Program-made: the position numbers and the translations under genes
In this document: piece by piece, positions 24,796 to 35,065 of the stretch
Layout of the letters: every line of letters starts with the position of its first letter
Numbering within the stretch: position 1 is the first letter of the stretch
Notes under the pieces: model-generated
The model's input: the letters and a program-made list of their open reading frames with translations, nothing else
What the model was told of the DNA's origin: nothing
The model's database searches: none
Assembly: GCF_002288925.2 (NCBI RefSeq)
Contig: NW_022098030.1
Span: forward strand, 9,389,085-9,453,084
Direction: 5' to 3'
Source: Delphinapterus leucas
Lineage: Eukaryota > Chordata > Mammalia > Artiodactyla > Monodontidae
DNA length: 64,000 bases

Positions 24796-24887
24796 TAAAA
24801 TTTTTTTGACCACATGTACCAAAAGTAATCACCCCCTTCTCAATTCTTACAGTAATTGTTAAATCTCTTTTTAAAAATGCTTAAATA

Positions 24888-25010
24888 GGGACTTCCCTGG
24901 TGGTCCAGTGGTTAAGACTCCACGCTCCCAATGCAGGGGGCAGAGGTTCGATCCCTGGTCAGGGAACTAAGATCCCGCATGCCACATGTCTCAGGCAAAA
25001 AAAAAAAAAT
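24888..25010 (+). mobile_element. Short CHR-type SINE
   Basis: 'gggacttccctggtggtcca', 'agtggttaagactccacgct', 'ggttcgatccctggtcaggg' and 'aagatcccgcatgccacatg' are followed by poly(A). This is the short tRNA-derived form. Flanking 'cttaaat' on both sides is a possible short target duplication. The head is pseudo-tRNA, not a functional tRNA gene. Confidence 0.85.
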
Positions 25011-25762
25011 TTCTTAAATGCATATCTTTCATATCAATTTAGGTTAGCCAACATGGATAATGCATATGATGGTAAACCTAAAGGCTAATGAGGTATCATT
25101 CATTCCTGCCTTCATGGTACTTACAATCTTCTGAGAGAAATATATTTATCAGTATTTTCCAAAGTTTGATTTTTAGGTGCACATGAAACACAAAAAATTT
25201 TTTTAAATTTAGTACTCATAAATTACATTTAATCTGTGTTTAAAAATGTGATTTCATAGATATGTTTTAGAATGAAGAAAATTATCAGGTAAATAATAAA
25301 ACAGATGGTAAGTGGTTACGAGCAAAATCACAGTGAACAATGGAACATGAGTGCAAAAGGTGTGAACAACACTGAATTGCATGTGCCTAGCTGTAAGTTG
25401 AGAAGTTCTAAAAGTTTCAGAAGAATGTTTGTAAAATACAGTGACACCAGCACACTGGGGAGAAATGCTAACTTTGTAAAAGGGCTCACGTAGGTTATAG
25501 CGTTTTTCTGGCCTGTAAAGAATAGGAGCATTCAGAAAATAGCCCTACATGATTTCTAGCAGGCTTTCTGCTGCTGATATGGTGAAAGCATCTGATTGTC
25601 AATATTGCAAGTGTTTTAGGATACTTTGCCTGAAGGTCAGGCATTCTATGGTAATCTGTCTAATTTCTAAGCTCTCCCAGCTTAAGGACTTGGCTGGTCA
25701 CTAACGTAATCATTCCATTTTTAAGAAATGCTTCTATTCCATTTAAGATATCAGGTTTATTT

Positions 25763-26041
25763 TGTTTTCTTTATTTTGGCTGCATTGGGTCTTCGTTGCT
25801 GTGCGCGGGCTTTCTCTAGTTGCGGTGAGCGGGGTCTACTCTTCGTTGTGGTGCGCGGTCTTCTCACTGTGGTGGCTTCTCTTGTTGCAGAGCACGGGCT
25901 TTAGGCGTGCGGGCTTCAGTAGTTGTGGCGCACAGGCTTAGCTGCTCCGCGGCATGTGGGATCTTCCTGGACCAGGGCTTGAAGCCGTGTCCCCTGCATT
26001 GGCAGGCGGATTCTTAACCAATGTGCCACCAGGGAAGTCTT
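25763..26041 (-). mobile_element. CHR-1-type long SINE, minus orientation
   Basis: 'ggctgcattgggtcttcgtt', 'ggctttctctagttgcggtg', 'tctcttgttgcagagcacgg' and 'gtgccaccagggaagtc' give the reverse complement of the 14093-14428 type. It is moderately diverged. Confidence 0.85.
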
Positions 26042-26619
26042 ATATTGATGGTTTTTATAAGTAGTGTTTTTCTGTGCTGGTCATTTTTCTTTTAATGAGC
26101 ACTTTACCCATCTTCAAGTTTATGATTTTTTTTATATGTTACTTTTAATTCTTTCCTTAGGAACTAATTTTGCCACATAATTTTAAAATGAAATAAACAC
26201 ATTTTAATTAATTGATTGATTAACTTGGTTTGTCCATCTACCTGTTGAAATTATTTATAATTATGATGTAGCACAGAATTATGAATTATATACCAAAAGA
26301 GTAATTAGATGTCTGGGTTTCTAATTCTTACTTTTCCATTAAAACTTTGTATGGTTATAGACAAACAGGTTATTTGACAAGACCTTCGTTTATCATCCAC
26401 AAAATGAGGGGCTAAGACTAAATAACTCCTTAATCCCCTAAATTATATAATCATTTGTAGATTCATCACTGTCCAGGAATTTACAGTCATTTCATAAACC
26501 AGTGACAATATCCTAGTTAGTTTAAAAAGGAACTGTCATATTCATGGATTTTCTAGATGATCTACTCAAGATTGACTAGCCCAAGTCCTGATTAATCCTT
26601 TCATTTTTTTAATATTTAT

Positions 26620-27810
26620 ATTTATTATCTAATTACTAACATATCTACTCATTGTAGAAAATCTGAAAGATAATAATTTTATTAAATCAGATGAATCCCA
26701 TCACTCATAGTGATTGGTAAAGTTTTGGTGTTTTTCCAGAATTTATTTTATATTTTGAAAAAAATCAATTTTAAGTAAAATATTTTGCTAGTTTTAAATA
26801 TTTAGGTTCCTTCTAGCATTTTAAAACTATATTAAAAAGTATGATAAATTTTCCAAAATTATATTTTCTCATTCAAGATCAATTTTTTGTGTATTCAAAT
26901 TCCCCTCCCAATTTTTTTGCAGGTACTACACCTACTTCAGCAATTATCATCCTTCTTTGTAATTACCTTTTTAAAAAAAATTTTATCTTATTATCTTAGA
27001 ATACATATATAGAATTCTTGAACTAATGAAAATGCATATATTTTCACAAATTTTTTTAAATAAAATTTTAACCAGCAATTTTTTAAAATTGTGGGTCACT
27101 GTTTAATGGTTTTAAACCATTTTTTAAACCATTTTTAATTAAGACATTTATCTTTTCCCTATAATAGGCAAAAGATGGTAATAGCTTTTCATTTCAGACT
27201 ATTTTAATTTTTACATATGCAAATCAAGTTGACTTTTCCTTTGCAGTTTAATCACTGTCTATTTTGCACAAAATTATTCTCCATTATAGGGACATATATT
27301 CTCTTCTACTTATATAGTTTTGTTATTAAAATTAGCTACTTATTCTACATGAAATACATTTTACCATATGGTGTGAGGCAGATATCTAATTTTATTGTTT
27401 CCAAACATTTAATCAATTCTCCCAGATCAGCTTTTATAAAAACTCCCTTCCCTCCATCATATTTAATTCCACATCTATTATCTATAAAGATTTAGTAAAT
27501 TTTGATCTGTTTCTGGGGTCTCCATTCTGTCCTACTAGGCAGATTTTCTGTTTTTATGCCAGGACAACACTGCTCTAATTACTGTAGCTTCTATTGATAC
27601 TAATATTTTAATATCAAGTACAGCAAGTCTCACCCATTATTCTTCTCTAAACCTTCTTGGTTCTATTTTCCTGTTAAGTCTACCAGATAAACTTTAGAAT
27701 GATTTTGTCAAATTTTTGATAAATTTTTGAGATGTTTATTGCTATTGAACTATAATCCAGGGATCAATTAAAGATGGCAGTTTTTACAAAACTGACTTTT
27801 CCTATTTAAA
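26620..27810 (-). mobile_element. Antisense old L1 ORF2/3' relic (tentative)
   Basis: 'gtctccattctgtcctacta' through 'ctgtttttatgccaggacaa', 'cactgctctaattactgtag' and 'aactttagaatgattttgtc' follow the antisense strand of L1 ORF2. The AT-rich sequence before it (for example 'cattgtagaaaatctgaaag', 'ggtgtttttccagaattta') is compatible with the same class. Boundaries are approximate. Confidence 0.45.
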
Positions 27811-30800
27811 ATTATACTCAATTCTTCATTTATTCCAACTCCTGTCTGTCCCCCATCCTTTTAATGTATCTATAGGACTTACCTCACCAATTATAATCTT
27901 CCTGATCTTAAATTAGACTATGAGATGTGTAGAGCCCGAGAGAAAACACTTCATCTCTTTATCTGTCCTCCAACCTAAGTTCAGAAGTGGCTCCACAGAG
28001 CCTTGATAAATATCTGAGAAATAATTGATCACATTATGTATCAACTTGAATTTAGATGTTACATTTTTGCCTAGTATGTCACTGAAGAAAAATTTCCAAG
28101 TAACTTCTTTTTCTAGAATCTATAGGTCGGACAGAACCACATGACATCAGGAGCCTATTATGTCAAGAGTTTAACTTGCTGTGATTTTAATTCTCACTTT
28201 TTACTTCACAGTATTAGCATTAACATAGAAACATTAGGGAGTCTGGCCTTTATTTATTTATGTCATAAACTTGCTGTAACTATTGGCTGTCAAATTTTGT
28301 GAATCTTTTGTATTTCCATCCTAATATCTTCCTCAGCCTTATGGTATCATAAAGATGACAGAGTCCAGTTACCTTAGATATATTAGTCCTGATTGGAAAT
28401 CCTTAAGAGGTAGTGAACAGAGCAGGCAAAGACAAAGACAAAAATTAAAATGATTACAGAAATTAGGAAGGCTACTTAGTATCTGACAACAGACTTTAAC
28501 AATTATAACTTCTTCCTTTGGGGCGGAGTGATTGGAAGTAAATGAAATATAATCCAAGTCTTAAACTGAGGGTTATGAATAGGTTCAATACATAATTCTT
28601 TAGCAAGTCCTTACAGCACCAAACTTAAGGGGAAACGCTTGAAGTCAGAAAGGGTAGTTTTAAAGCAAAGAGAGGAAATGCAGGGGAAAAAAATGAAAAT
28701 GTGTTTCATTAAGTAAAAACACAAATCATGAAGAAAGAGGTTAAACTTCAGTGAAAGTTAAAAAGGTTCCTAATACCTAGTGTTATATACCGGAAACATC
28801 TGATGTACCATCAAAATTTAACTTGGAAAATAGCCAGGAGCCTATGTTACTGTCTCTTTTTGCAACTGGGGATCCTGAAGTTCTCTAGGCTAATCAATTT
28901 CCTTTATGTTTTCAAGGAAATAAATCACCAGGAGCAATCAATCAACAAATGTTGGAGACAATCCCATAAAATGTTCAGATTTTCCAAAAAAAGAGAAAGT
29001 GAGACTGTGTCTGTGTGTCTGTGTGTCCCTGTGTATGTTGGAGGTGATGATCCGCTCCCAAAAAATATAATACTGTCGTCAAGAGAATTACAATGCAATA
29101 AAATAAAACGGCTTAATACAACTGAAATATTTAGGGAATACTAAAAATATATGCAAGGAATTTCTAAATTGTGTTTAGAAAAACCCAAAGCTTACACCAG
29201 AAAAAAGAATGAGTAAATGTTATACTAGCTTGGAAAGAATTAATGAAAATAATAGTATTCAGAGAAATAGGATATAAATATTTGCAGGAAGACATCAGAA
29301 TAGAATAATAAAAGCATTTTCAGTTTTATACACATCTTCTTAGGATTACATTTCATATGTATTCCTGGATCAAGCAATATGTCTCTATAATATGTAATGA
29401 ATAATATATTTTATATTATAAATTTTTATATTAATGTTAATTACTAAGATATATCAAAAATTTAAAAATTCATTCTATTTTTAATGAATACTTAAAAATA
29501 AGATTCTACAACAGCTCACAGAACCCCATACTCATAATTTACATGTTGGCAAAAAAGAGACTTGTAATCTGGAACAAAACTTTGCATGTTCTATTTTAAT
29601 GTTTTATTCAATTGAATATGACAATAGCTTCACTCAGTGTAAATAAAATCACAACTAAGTAACAGTTCATGCGGGAGTTAAATAAGATTTTCATGTAGGA
29701 AACAACTTTTCCCTACCTATTAGGAAAAGCCGATATAAATACACACAGAGCAAAGTATGTACAATTAGTAATGTATTTAATTTTTAACTTCATTTGTATT
29801 ACTGGCCTATTCTAAATATGTGCAACAATTTATTGTTTTCTTGACATTGATTTTCAAGATTGTATCCTTCATACAAGATTTTCTTCTTCCTCATGATTAT
29901 GTCCATTTCATCTCAATGTCATCAAAATTGGCATCTTTTAAGAATGAAATTTAGTTAATTTTCCAAGTATAACATAGCATCACTTTAATTTTCTGAGAAC
30001 AATCCAGCCCATATTTATTACTGAGTAAAAGATTCACTCCGTGGATAGTGCCCAATAAGAGAGTAAAATATACACTTTTTTTTTCTCATTTATTTCTATT
30101 GAAGCCTCAGAAAACATATTTTTCAAGCAGAACATATTGAAATTATTTGGGAATCAGAGAATAAGGATATAATTAGGTATTACTTTGAATATATTCATTT
30201 CCTTATAACTCAATTTAAAAATAAAGTTTTTAAGTCTCAATCTTTTCCTTTACCACTAAACTGGCAAAAGTATGAATTAATGTAACAGGTGGGCTCATGT
30301 GATTTTAATAGCAGTGAAATATAATCAACTGTCTCATATCGTATTTCCAGGAAAGCAAGCAACATCTAGACCTAAGCATGATCCTTAGGCAATCCCAGCA
30401 CTGGCATGAAAATGTTCAAACTCCCCATAGGGACCATATATCTTCTGGTCCTGGGTTTAATTGAAACTTTAAACAAAATATATTACCTATTTAATGCAGC
30501 TGAACTGGAGGCTGGCCTTTGTAGTGTATGTAACGCCTAGCAAATTAATGTCTGTAACCATAGTACATAATGTAGAATTTATATCAAGCGTGAATGGTAA
30601 AAAGAAAAAATAAATAAACCACTACAGTTTTATAATGAGAAATGAACTTTTAGGAGCAAATTGTGTACATACATTTTATATATTTATTCTTTTTGATATA
30701 CAGCCCAAAGCTCATATTTCCTTATCTTATTGGCTCCATATCTTACAAAATGAATTTCTAAAATCTCCTGGCCCTGGTCTTATCCTTTCTTTCTCCTGGT

Positions 30801-32910
30801 CTTGTCCTTTCTGACGAATGAAACATGAAAATGCAGTGAAAAGATTTATCTTAAAAATTAGAAGTTAATATTCTTGTAGAGGTACACAGATCAATGGCTA
30901 ATCCAGTTATACAGTCGTATCATATTTGAAGGGCTGACACACAGATTTTCAAGAGCACCAAAGGAAGCAATCATAGGAAAATCACCAGAACTCAAAATAG
31001 GGGAAGCAGGTGGTATAAAAAGCTTAACACTACTGGAGTGTTAATGCTTCCACACTTGAAAGATGTGAAGTTCAAATCTCACACAGTTAAAAACCATTTC
31101 TTTCACAGTCAGCATGCTAAATGCCTTGAGCAATCCACTTTAGAACCACCAGTCATAGAAGAAAACATTAAGCATGTAACTGACCTATCAAAAATTTACT
31201 CTGAATATTTCTATTCTAAATATATTCTGGAACAAAGTGAGGTCAACACATACACACACACTCAAATGTGCACACTAGAAAAATCCAACAAAAAGAAATT
31301 ATGCACTAAAAAACCAACCATACAGAGGCTGAGAGAAAAGCAGACTTCTCTGACAGCCAACCTACTAAACTGAATTCAGCATAGAGTATACATCCTTCGA
31401 GTAGAGTTAGGATAAATTTACAAGTGAGAATTTTTGTGTTTTGTTGTCAGGAGGTACATTTGACATCTTCTTTGTCAGTTCTTACTTAAATGAGAGTAAG
31501 GAATCTAAAGGTCCCTGGTAGCCATTTATGACAAAACTTTTTCATTCCACAAGTTTCTTTCTCAAAAACACAAATTCTAAAATTTGGACAAGCTCTTTAC
31601 TCTAAAAATTGTATAATAAATTCACTGTGTCTCCTATTTATTGGTTCTTTCACCATTCTCTCTAACTAGCTCAATGAAATTGGGGAAATCTCTCATAATT
31701 GAAGAGCCGTTTTCACAAAACTGAAAATTAAGTCAAAAGAGTCCTTTTTTATGAGAGAATGTGAGGAAAAAGCATCTTGTCAATTTTAAACCTATGTAAG
31801 TAAAAGACTTGTTAGTTGCAGGCTGATGGAGGAAAATATATTTTCTAATAATGAGCTAGGATTTCATAAGTAACAGGGATGTGTATAAAAAAAGATCTAG
31901 GAATTATCAGAAATAAGAGAATCAAATGGTAAGATCAAAATAAAGGCAAATGAGGTAATAAATAGCAATGATCATTATCATGGAATTCCCCTGGAAGAAT
32001 GTAACCTCTCCCTAAGATAAAAGCATGTTACCCATAGACACATATTTTTTAAAGAACAAGGATATATAAATATATGTGCAAATTGTGACACTAGTGTCAC
32101 ATCAAAAAAAAAAAAAAAGCTTGAGATTTTTGTTTTGTTTGTTTTGGTTTGTTTGGTCCAGTCAACACAGTAGGCCTACAAAGTTATAAACAAAATATTC
32201 TCGAGGTTAGAGTAATACAATTATCCATTTCATTTATAGGCATTTACTTATTAAGGAAAGATACTAAAGAGCACTAGACCAACTGTGAAATCACTTACAA
32301 AGTTCTATGAGAGCAGAAACCATATGGACTATTTCCATTTCATCCTACCACCACTATACGCACCCGCCAACTCAGGACCTGTGACTTAAAGATTTTTTTT
32401 TTTTTTTTTGCACACAGAGGTTATTCTAAACATAGTGATTGCAGACTGCAACACCAAGGCTGTAACTCTAGATTCCTACTCCATGAATACATCGTGGCTT
32501 TTTGTTCTCAAGATATATTACCAAGATGAAATGGCCTAAATTGCTTATATATTATAATTAAACCCAACAATCACTTTGCATTGAGAAAGCCAAGTAATTT
32601 TATATTAAATAGTAAATAGGCTTAAAATGACCTTTGGGATTGGAAGGGCTCAAACTGATAAAATTGAAAGCTACAGCCTATTTTAGTTTCCCATAATCTC
32701 TTAGGATTATTCAAAAGCAATGCTTAAGTATACATAGTAAGGGAAATAAACAATTACAGAGAAAGAAGAGAAAAAATGAGGGTGGTTAAAAATTAACCTA
32801 CATTAAAAGAATTTTGATATCCTACATTTCATGCATCTGTAATGAAACCACAATTTTGTAGGTGTTGAAAGGTGATGAAAAGATTTTTAATATATATTTG
32901 GACGAGGAAT

Positions 32911-32962
32911 GATATCTATATCCATATATCTATATATCTATATCTACACATAGATATATATG
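32911..32962. repeat. (TATATC)n low-complexity tract
   Basis: 'tctatatccatatatctata' style repeats. The right end, 'tatatcta...tagatata', is self-complementary. Confidence 0.8.
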
Positions 32963-33064
32963 CTGGTTTTTAAATGGGTAAAGATAAGCTATATTGACAT
33001 AGTGAATAATGTGCCAATTTTGGCAATACAGAAGGACTGAATACAAAAGGCATTTAAATTTAAA

Positions 33065-33130
33065 TCAGTAGACTACACTTCTGGTTCTAACACAAACTGT
33101 GTAATCCTAAACAGATCAGCCTAACTCTTT
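33065..33130 (+). repeat. MIR SINE, left half (interrupted by L1)
   Basis: 'cttctggttctaacacaaac', 'tgtgtaatcctaaacagatc' and 'agcctaactcttt' match the MIR segment around '..ctgtgtgaccttgggcaag..'. The match continues at 34970-35065 after the L1. Confidence 0.65.
33112..33130 (+). repeat. L1 target-site duplication, left copy
   Basis: 'cagatcagcctaactcttt' is repeated at 34970-34988 as 'cagatcaacctaactcttt', 18 of 19 identical. Confidence 0.85.
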
Positions 33131-33179
33131 GTAGGTCCTTTTCTTCTCCTGTGTTTCCCACTTAGTAAAGTTCCTTTAG

Positions 33180-34063
33180 CATTTGTTGTAGAGCTGGTTA
33201 GGTGGTGCTGAATTCTCTTAGCTTTTGCTTGTCTATAAAGCTTTTGATTTCTCCATCGAATCTGAATGAGATCCTTGCCGGTAGAGTAATCTTGGTTGTA
33301 GGTTCTTCCCTTTCATCACTTTAAGTATATCATGCCACTCCCTTCTGGCTTGTAGAGTTTCTGCTGAGAAATCAGCTGTTAACCTTATGGGAGTTCCCTT
33401 GTATGTTATTTGTTGTTTTTCCCTTGCTGCTTTCAAGAATTTTTCGTTGTCTTTAATTTTTGCCAATTTGATTCCTGTGTTTCTTCGCGTGTTTCTCCAC
33501 GGGTTTATCCTGTATGGGACTCGCTGCGTTTCCTGGACTTGGGTGGCTATTTCCTTTCCCACGTTAGGGAAGTTTTCGACTATAATCTCTTCAAATATTT
33601 TCTTGGGTCCTTTCTCTCTCTCTTCTTCTGGGACCTCTATAATGCAAATGTTGTTGCGTTTAATGTTGTCCCAGAGGTCTCTTAGGCTGTCTTCATTTCT
33701 TTTCATTCTTTTATCTTTATTCTATTCCACAGCTGTGAATTCCACCATTCTGTCTTCCAGGTTACATATCCATTATTCTGCCTCAGTTATTCTGCTATTG
33801 ATTCCTTCTAGTGTAGTTTTCATTTCAGTTATTGTATTGTTCATCTCTGTTTGTTTGTTCTTTAATTCTTCTAGGTCTTTGTTAAACATTTCTTGTATCT
33901 TCTCGATCTTTGCCTCCATTGTTTTTCCGAGGTCGTGGATCATCTTCACTATCATTATTCTGAATTCTTTTTCTGGAAGGTTGCCTATCTCCACTTCAGT
34001 TAGTTGTTTTTCTGGGGTTTTATCTTGTTCCTTCATCTGGTACATAGCCCTCTGCCTTTTCAT
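33180..34063 (-). pseudogene. L1 ORF1p relic (broken)
   Basis: L1 ORF1p is the trimeric RNA-binding chaperone of LINE-1. The minus-strand frame starts at ATG 34061-34063 (MKRQRAMYQMKEQDK), then coiled-coil sequence (MIHDLGKTMEAKIEKIQEMF, then NKDLEELKNK) and ITEAE, followed by an in-frame stop at 33773-33775. A second in-frame stop (TAG) is at 33722-33724. The frame then continues with the RRM and C-terminal domain (EDSLRDLWDNIKRNN, VMKGKNLQPRLLY). A one-base loss near 33290 shifts the last part out of frame. It cannot give a full protein. Confidence 0.85.
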
Positions 34064-34969
34064 CTTGTCTATCTTTCTGTGAATGTGGTTTTTGTTCCAC
34101 AGGCTGCAGGACTGTAGTTCTTCTTGCTTCTGCTATCTGTCCTCTGGTGGATGAGGCTATCTAAGAGGCTTGTGAAGGTTTCCTGATGGGAAGGACTGGT
34201 GGTGGGTAGAGCTGACTGTTGCTCTGGTTGGCAGAGCTCAGTAAGGCTTTAATCCACTTGACTGCCGAAGGGTGGGGCTGGGTTCCCTCCCTGTTGGTTG
34301 TTTGGCCTGAGGCAACCCAACACTGGAGCCTACCTGGGCTCTCTGGTGGGGTTAATGGCAGACTCTGGGAGGGCTCACGCCAAGGAGTACTTCCCAGAAC
34401 TTCTGCTGCCAGTGTCCTTGTCCCCATGGTGAGCCACAGCCACACCCTGCCTCCGCAGGAGACCCTCCAACACTAGCAGGTAGGTCTGGTTCAGTCTCCT
34501 ATGGGGTCACTGCTCCTTCCCTTGGGTCCTGATGCACACACTACTTTGTGTGTGCCCTCCAAGAGTGGAGTCTCCGTTTCCCCCAGTCCTGTTAAAGTCC
34601 CGCAATCAAATCCCACTAGCATTCAAAGTCTGATTCTCTAGGAATTCTTCCTCCCGTTGCTGGACCCCCAGGCTGGGAAGCCTGATGTGCGGCTCAGAAC
34701 CTTCACTCCAGTGGGTGGACTTCTGTGGTATAAGTGTTCTCCAGTCTGTGAGTCACCCACCCAGCAGTTATGGGATTTGATTTTGCTGTGATTGTGCCCC
34801 TCCTACCGTCTCATTGTGGCTTCTCCTTTGTCTTTGGATGTGGGGTATCTTTTCTGGTGAGTTCCAGTGTCTTCCTGTCGATGACTGTCCAGCAGCTAGT
34901 TGTGATTCTGGTGTTCTCGCAAGAGGGAGTGAGAGCACATCCTTCTACTCCGCCATCTTGGTTCAGGCT
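34064..34969 (-). other. L1 5' UTR, family A, minus orientation
   Basis: A GC-richer region with 'tcagtctcctatggggtcac'-type text on the plus strand, ending 'cgccatcttggttcaggctc'. Open frames on both strands in this stretch are chance frames of the UTR. The sequence bears no obvious relation to the 5' UTR of the other L1 at 58871. Confidence 0.75.
34951..34960 (-). promoter_or_regulatory. YY1-like site at L1 5' end
   Basis: 'caagatggcg' on the minus strand, about 10 nt inside the element. YY1 binds CAAGATGGC near the 5' end of human L1 and sets its transcription start, so the same role is inferred here. Confidence 0.55.
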
Positions 34970-34988
34970 CAGATCAACCTAACTCTTT
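34970..34988 (+). repeat. L1 target-site duplication, right copy
   Basis: 'cagatcaacctaactcttt', the partner of 33112-33130. The following 'tgagtgttaatttctag' is the natural continuation of the MIR. Confidence 0.85.
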
Positions 34989-35065
34989 TGAGTGTTAATT
35001 TCTAGCTTGTAAAATAAAAGATTATGTTAGGAGGATTTTAAAGATATGAATCTTCCATCTCTAAC
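34970..35065 (+). repeat. MIR SINE, right half
   Basis: 'tgagtgttaatttctagctt' and 'gtaaaataaaagattatgtt' then 'aggaggattttaaaga' follow the MIR core and 3' region, completing the copy begun at 33065. Confidence 0.65.

Larger units (their letters stand above)
26042..33064. other. TMTC2 large intron, middle part
   Basis: Contains an antisense old LINE relic (26620-27810, listed separately), poly(T)/(TTTG) tracts near 32100-32150 and 32393-32410, and a TATC-type tract at 32911-32962. The rest is AT-rich sequence without recognisable exons or repeat families. Confidence 0.5.
33131..34969 (-). mobile_element. L1 with 5' end and ORF1 only, no 3' end or poly(A)
   Basis: On the minus strand the element begins 'gagcctgaaccaagatggcg' near 34969, with about 0.9 kb of 5' UTR, then ORF1, and stops at 33131 just after the end of ORF1 ('aagaaaaggacctac'). 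There is no ORF2, 3' UTR or poly(A). A 19-nt target-site duplication sits exactly at both edges, so these are the true insertion ends. The host site is a MIR, whose halves lie on either side. This is unusual: L1 copies normally lose the 5' end, not the 3' end. Orientation is the same as TMTC2. Confidence 0.85.

Noticed and set aside
7641..25010. tRNA-like A and B boxes at the SINE heads
   Set aside because: They belong to CHR SINEs and lack a foldable tRNA; not tRNA genes.
33387..34082. 231-codon open frame on the plus strand
   Set aside because: It is the antisense of L1 ORF1 and 5' UTR; the hydrophobic look comes from reading the A-rich ORF1 backwards.
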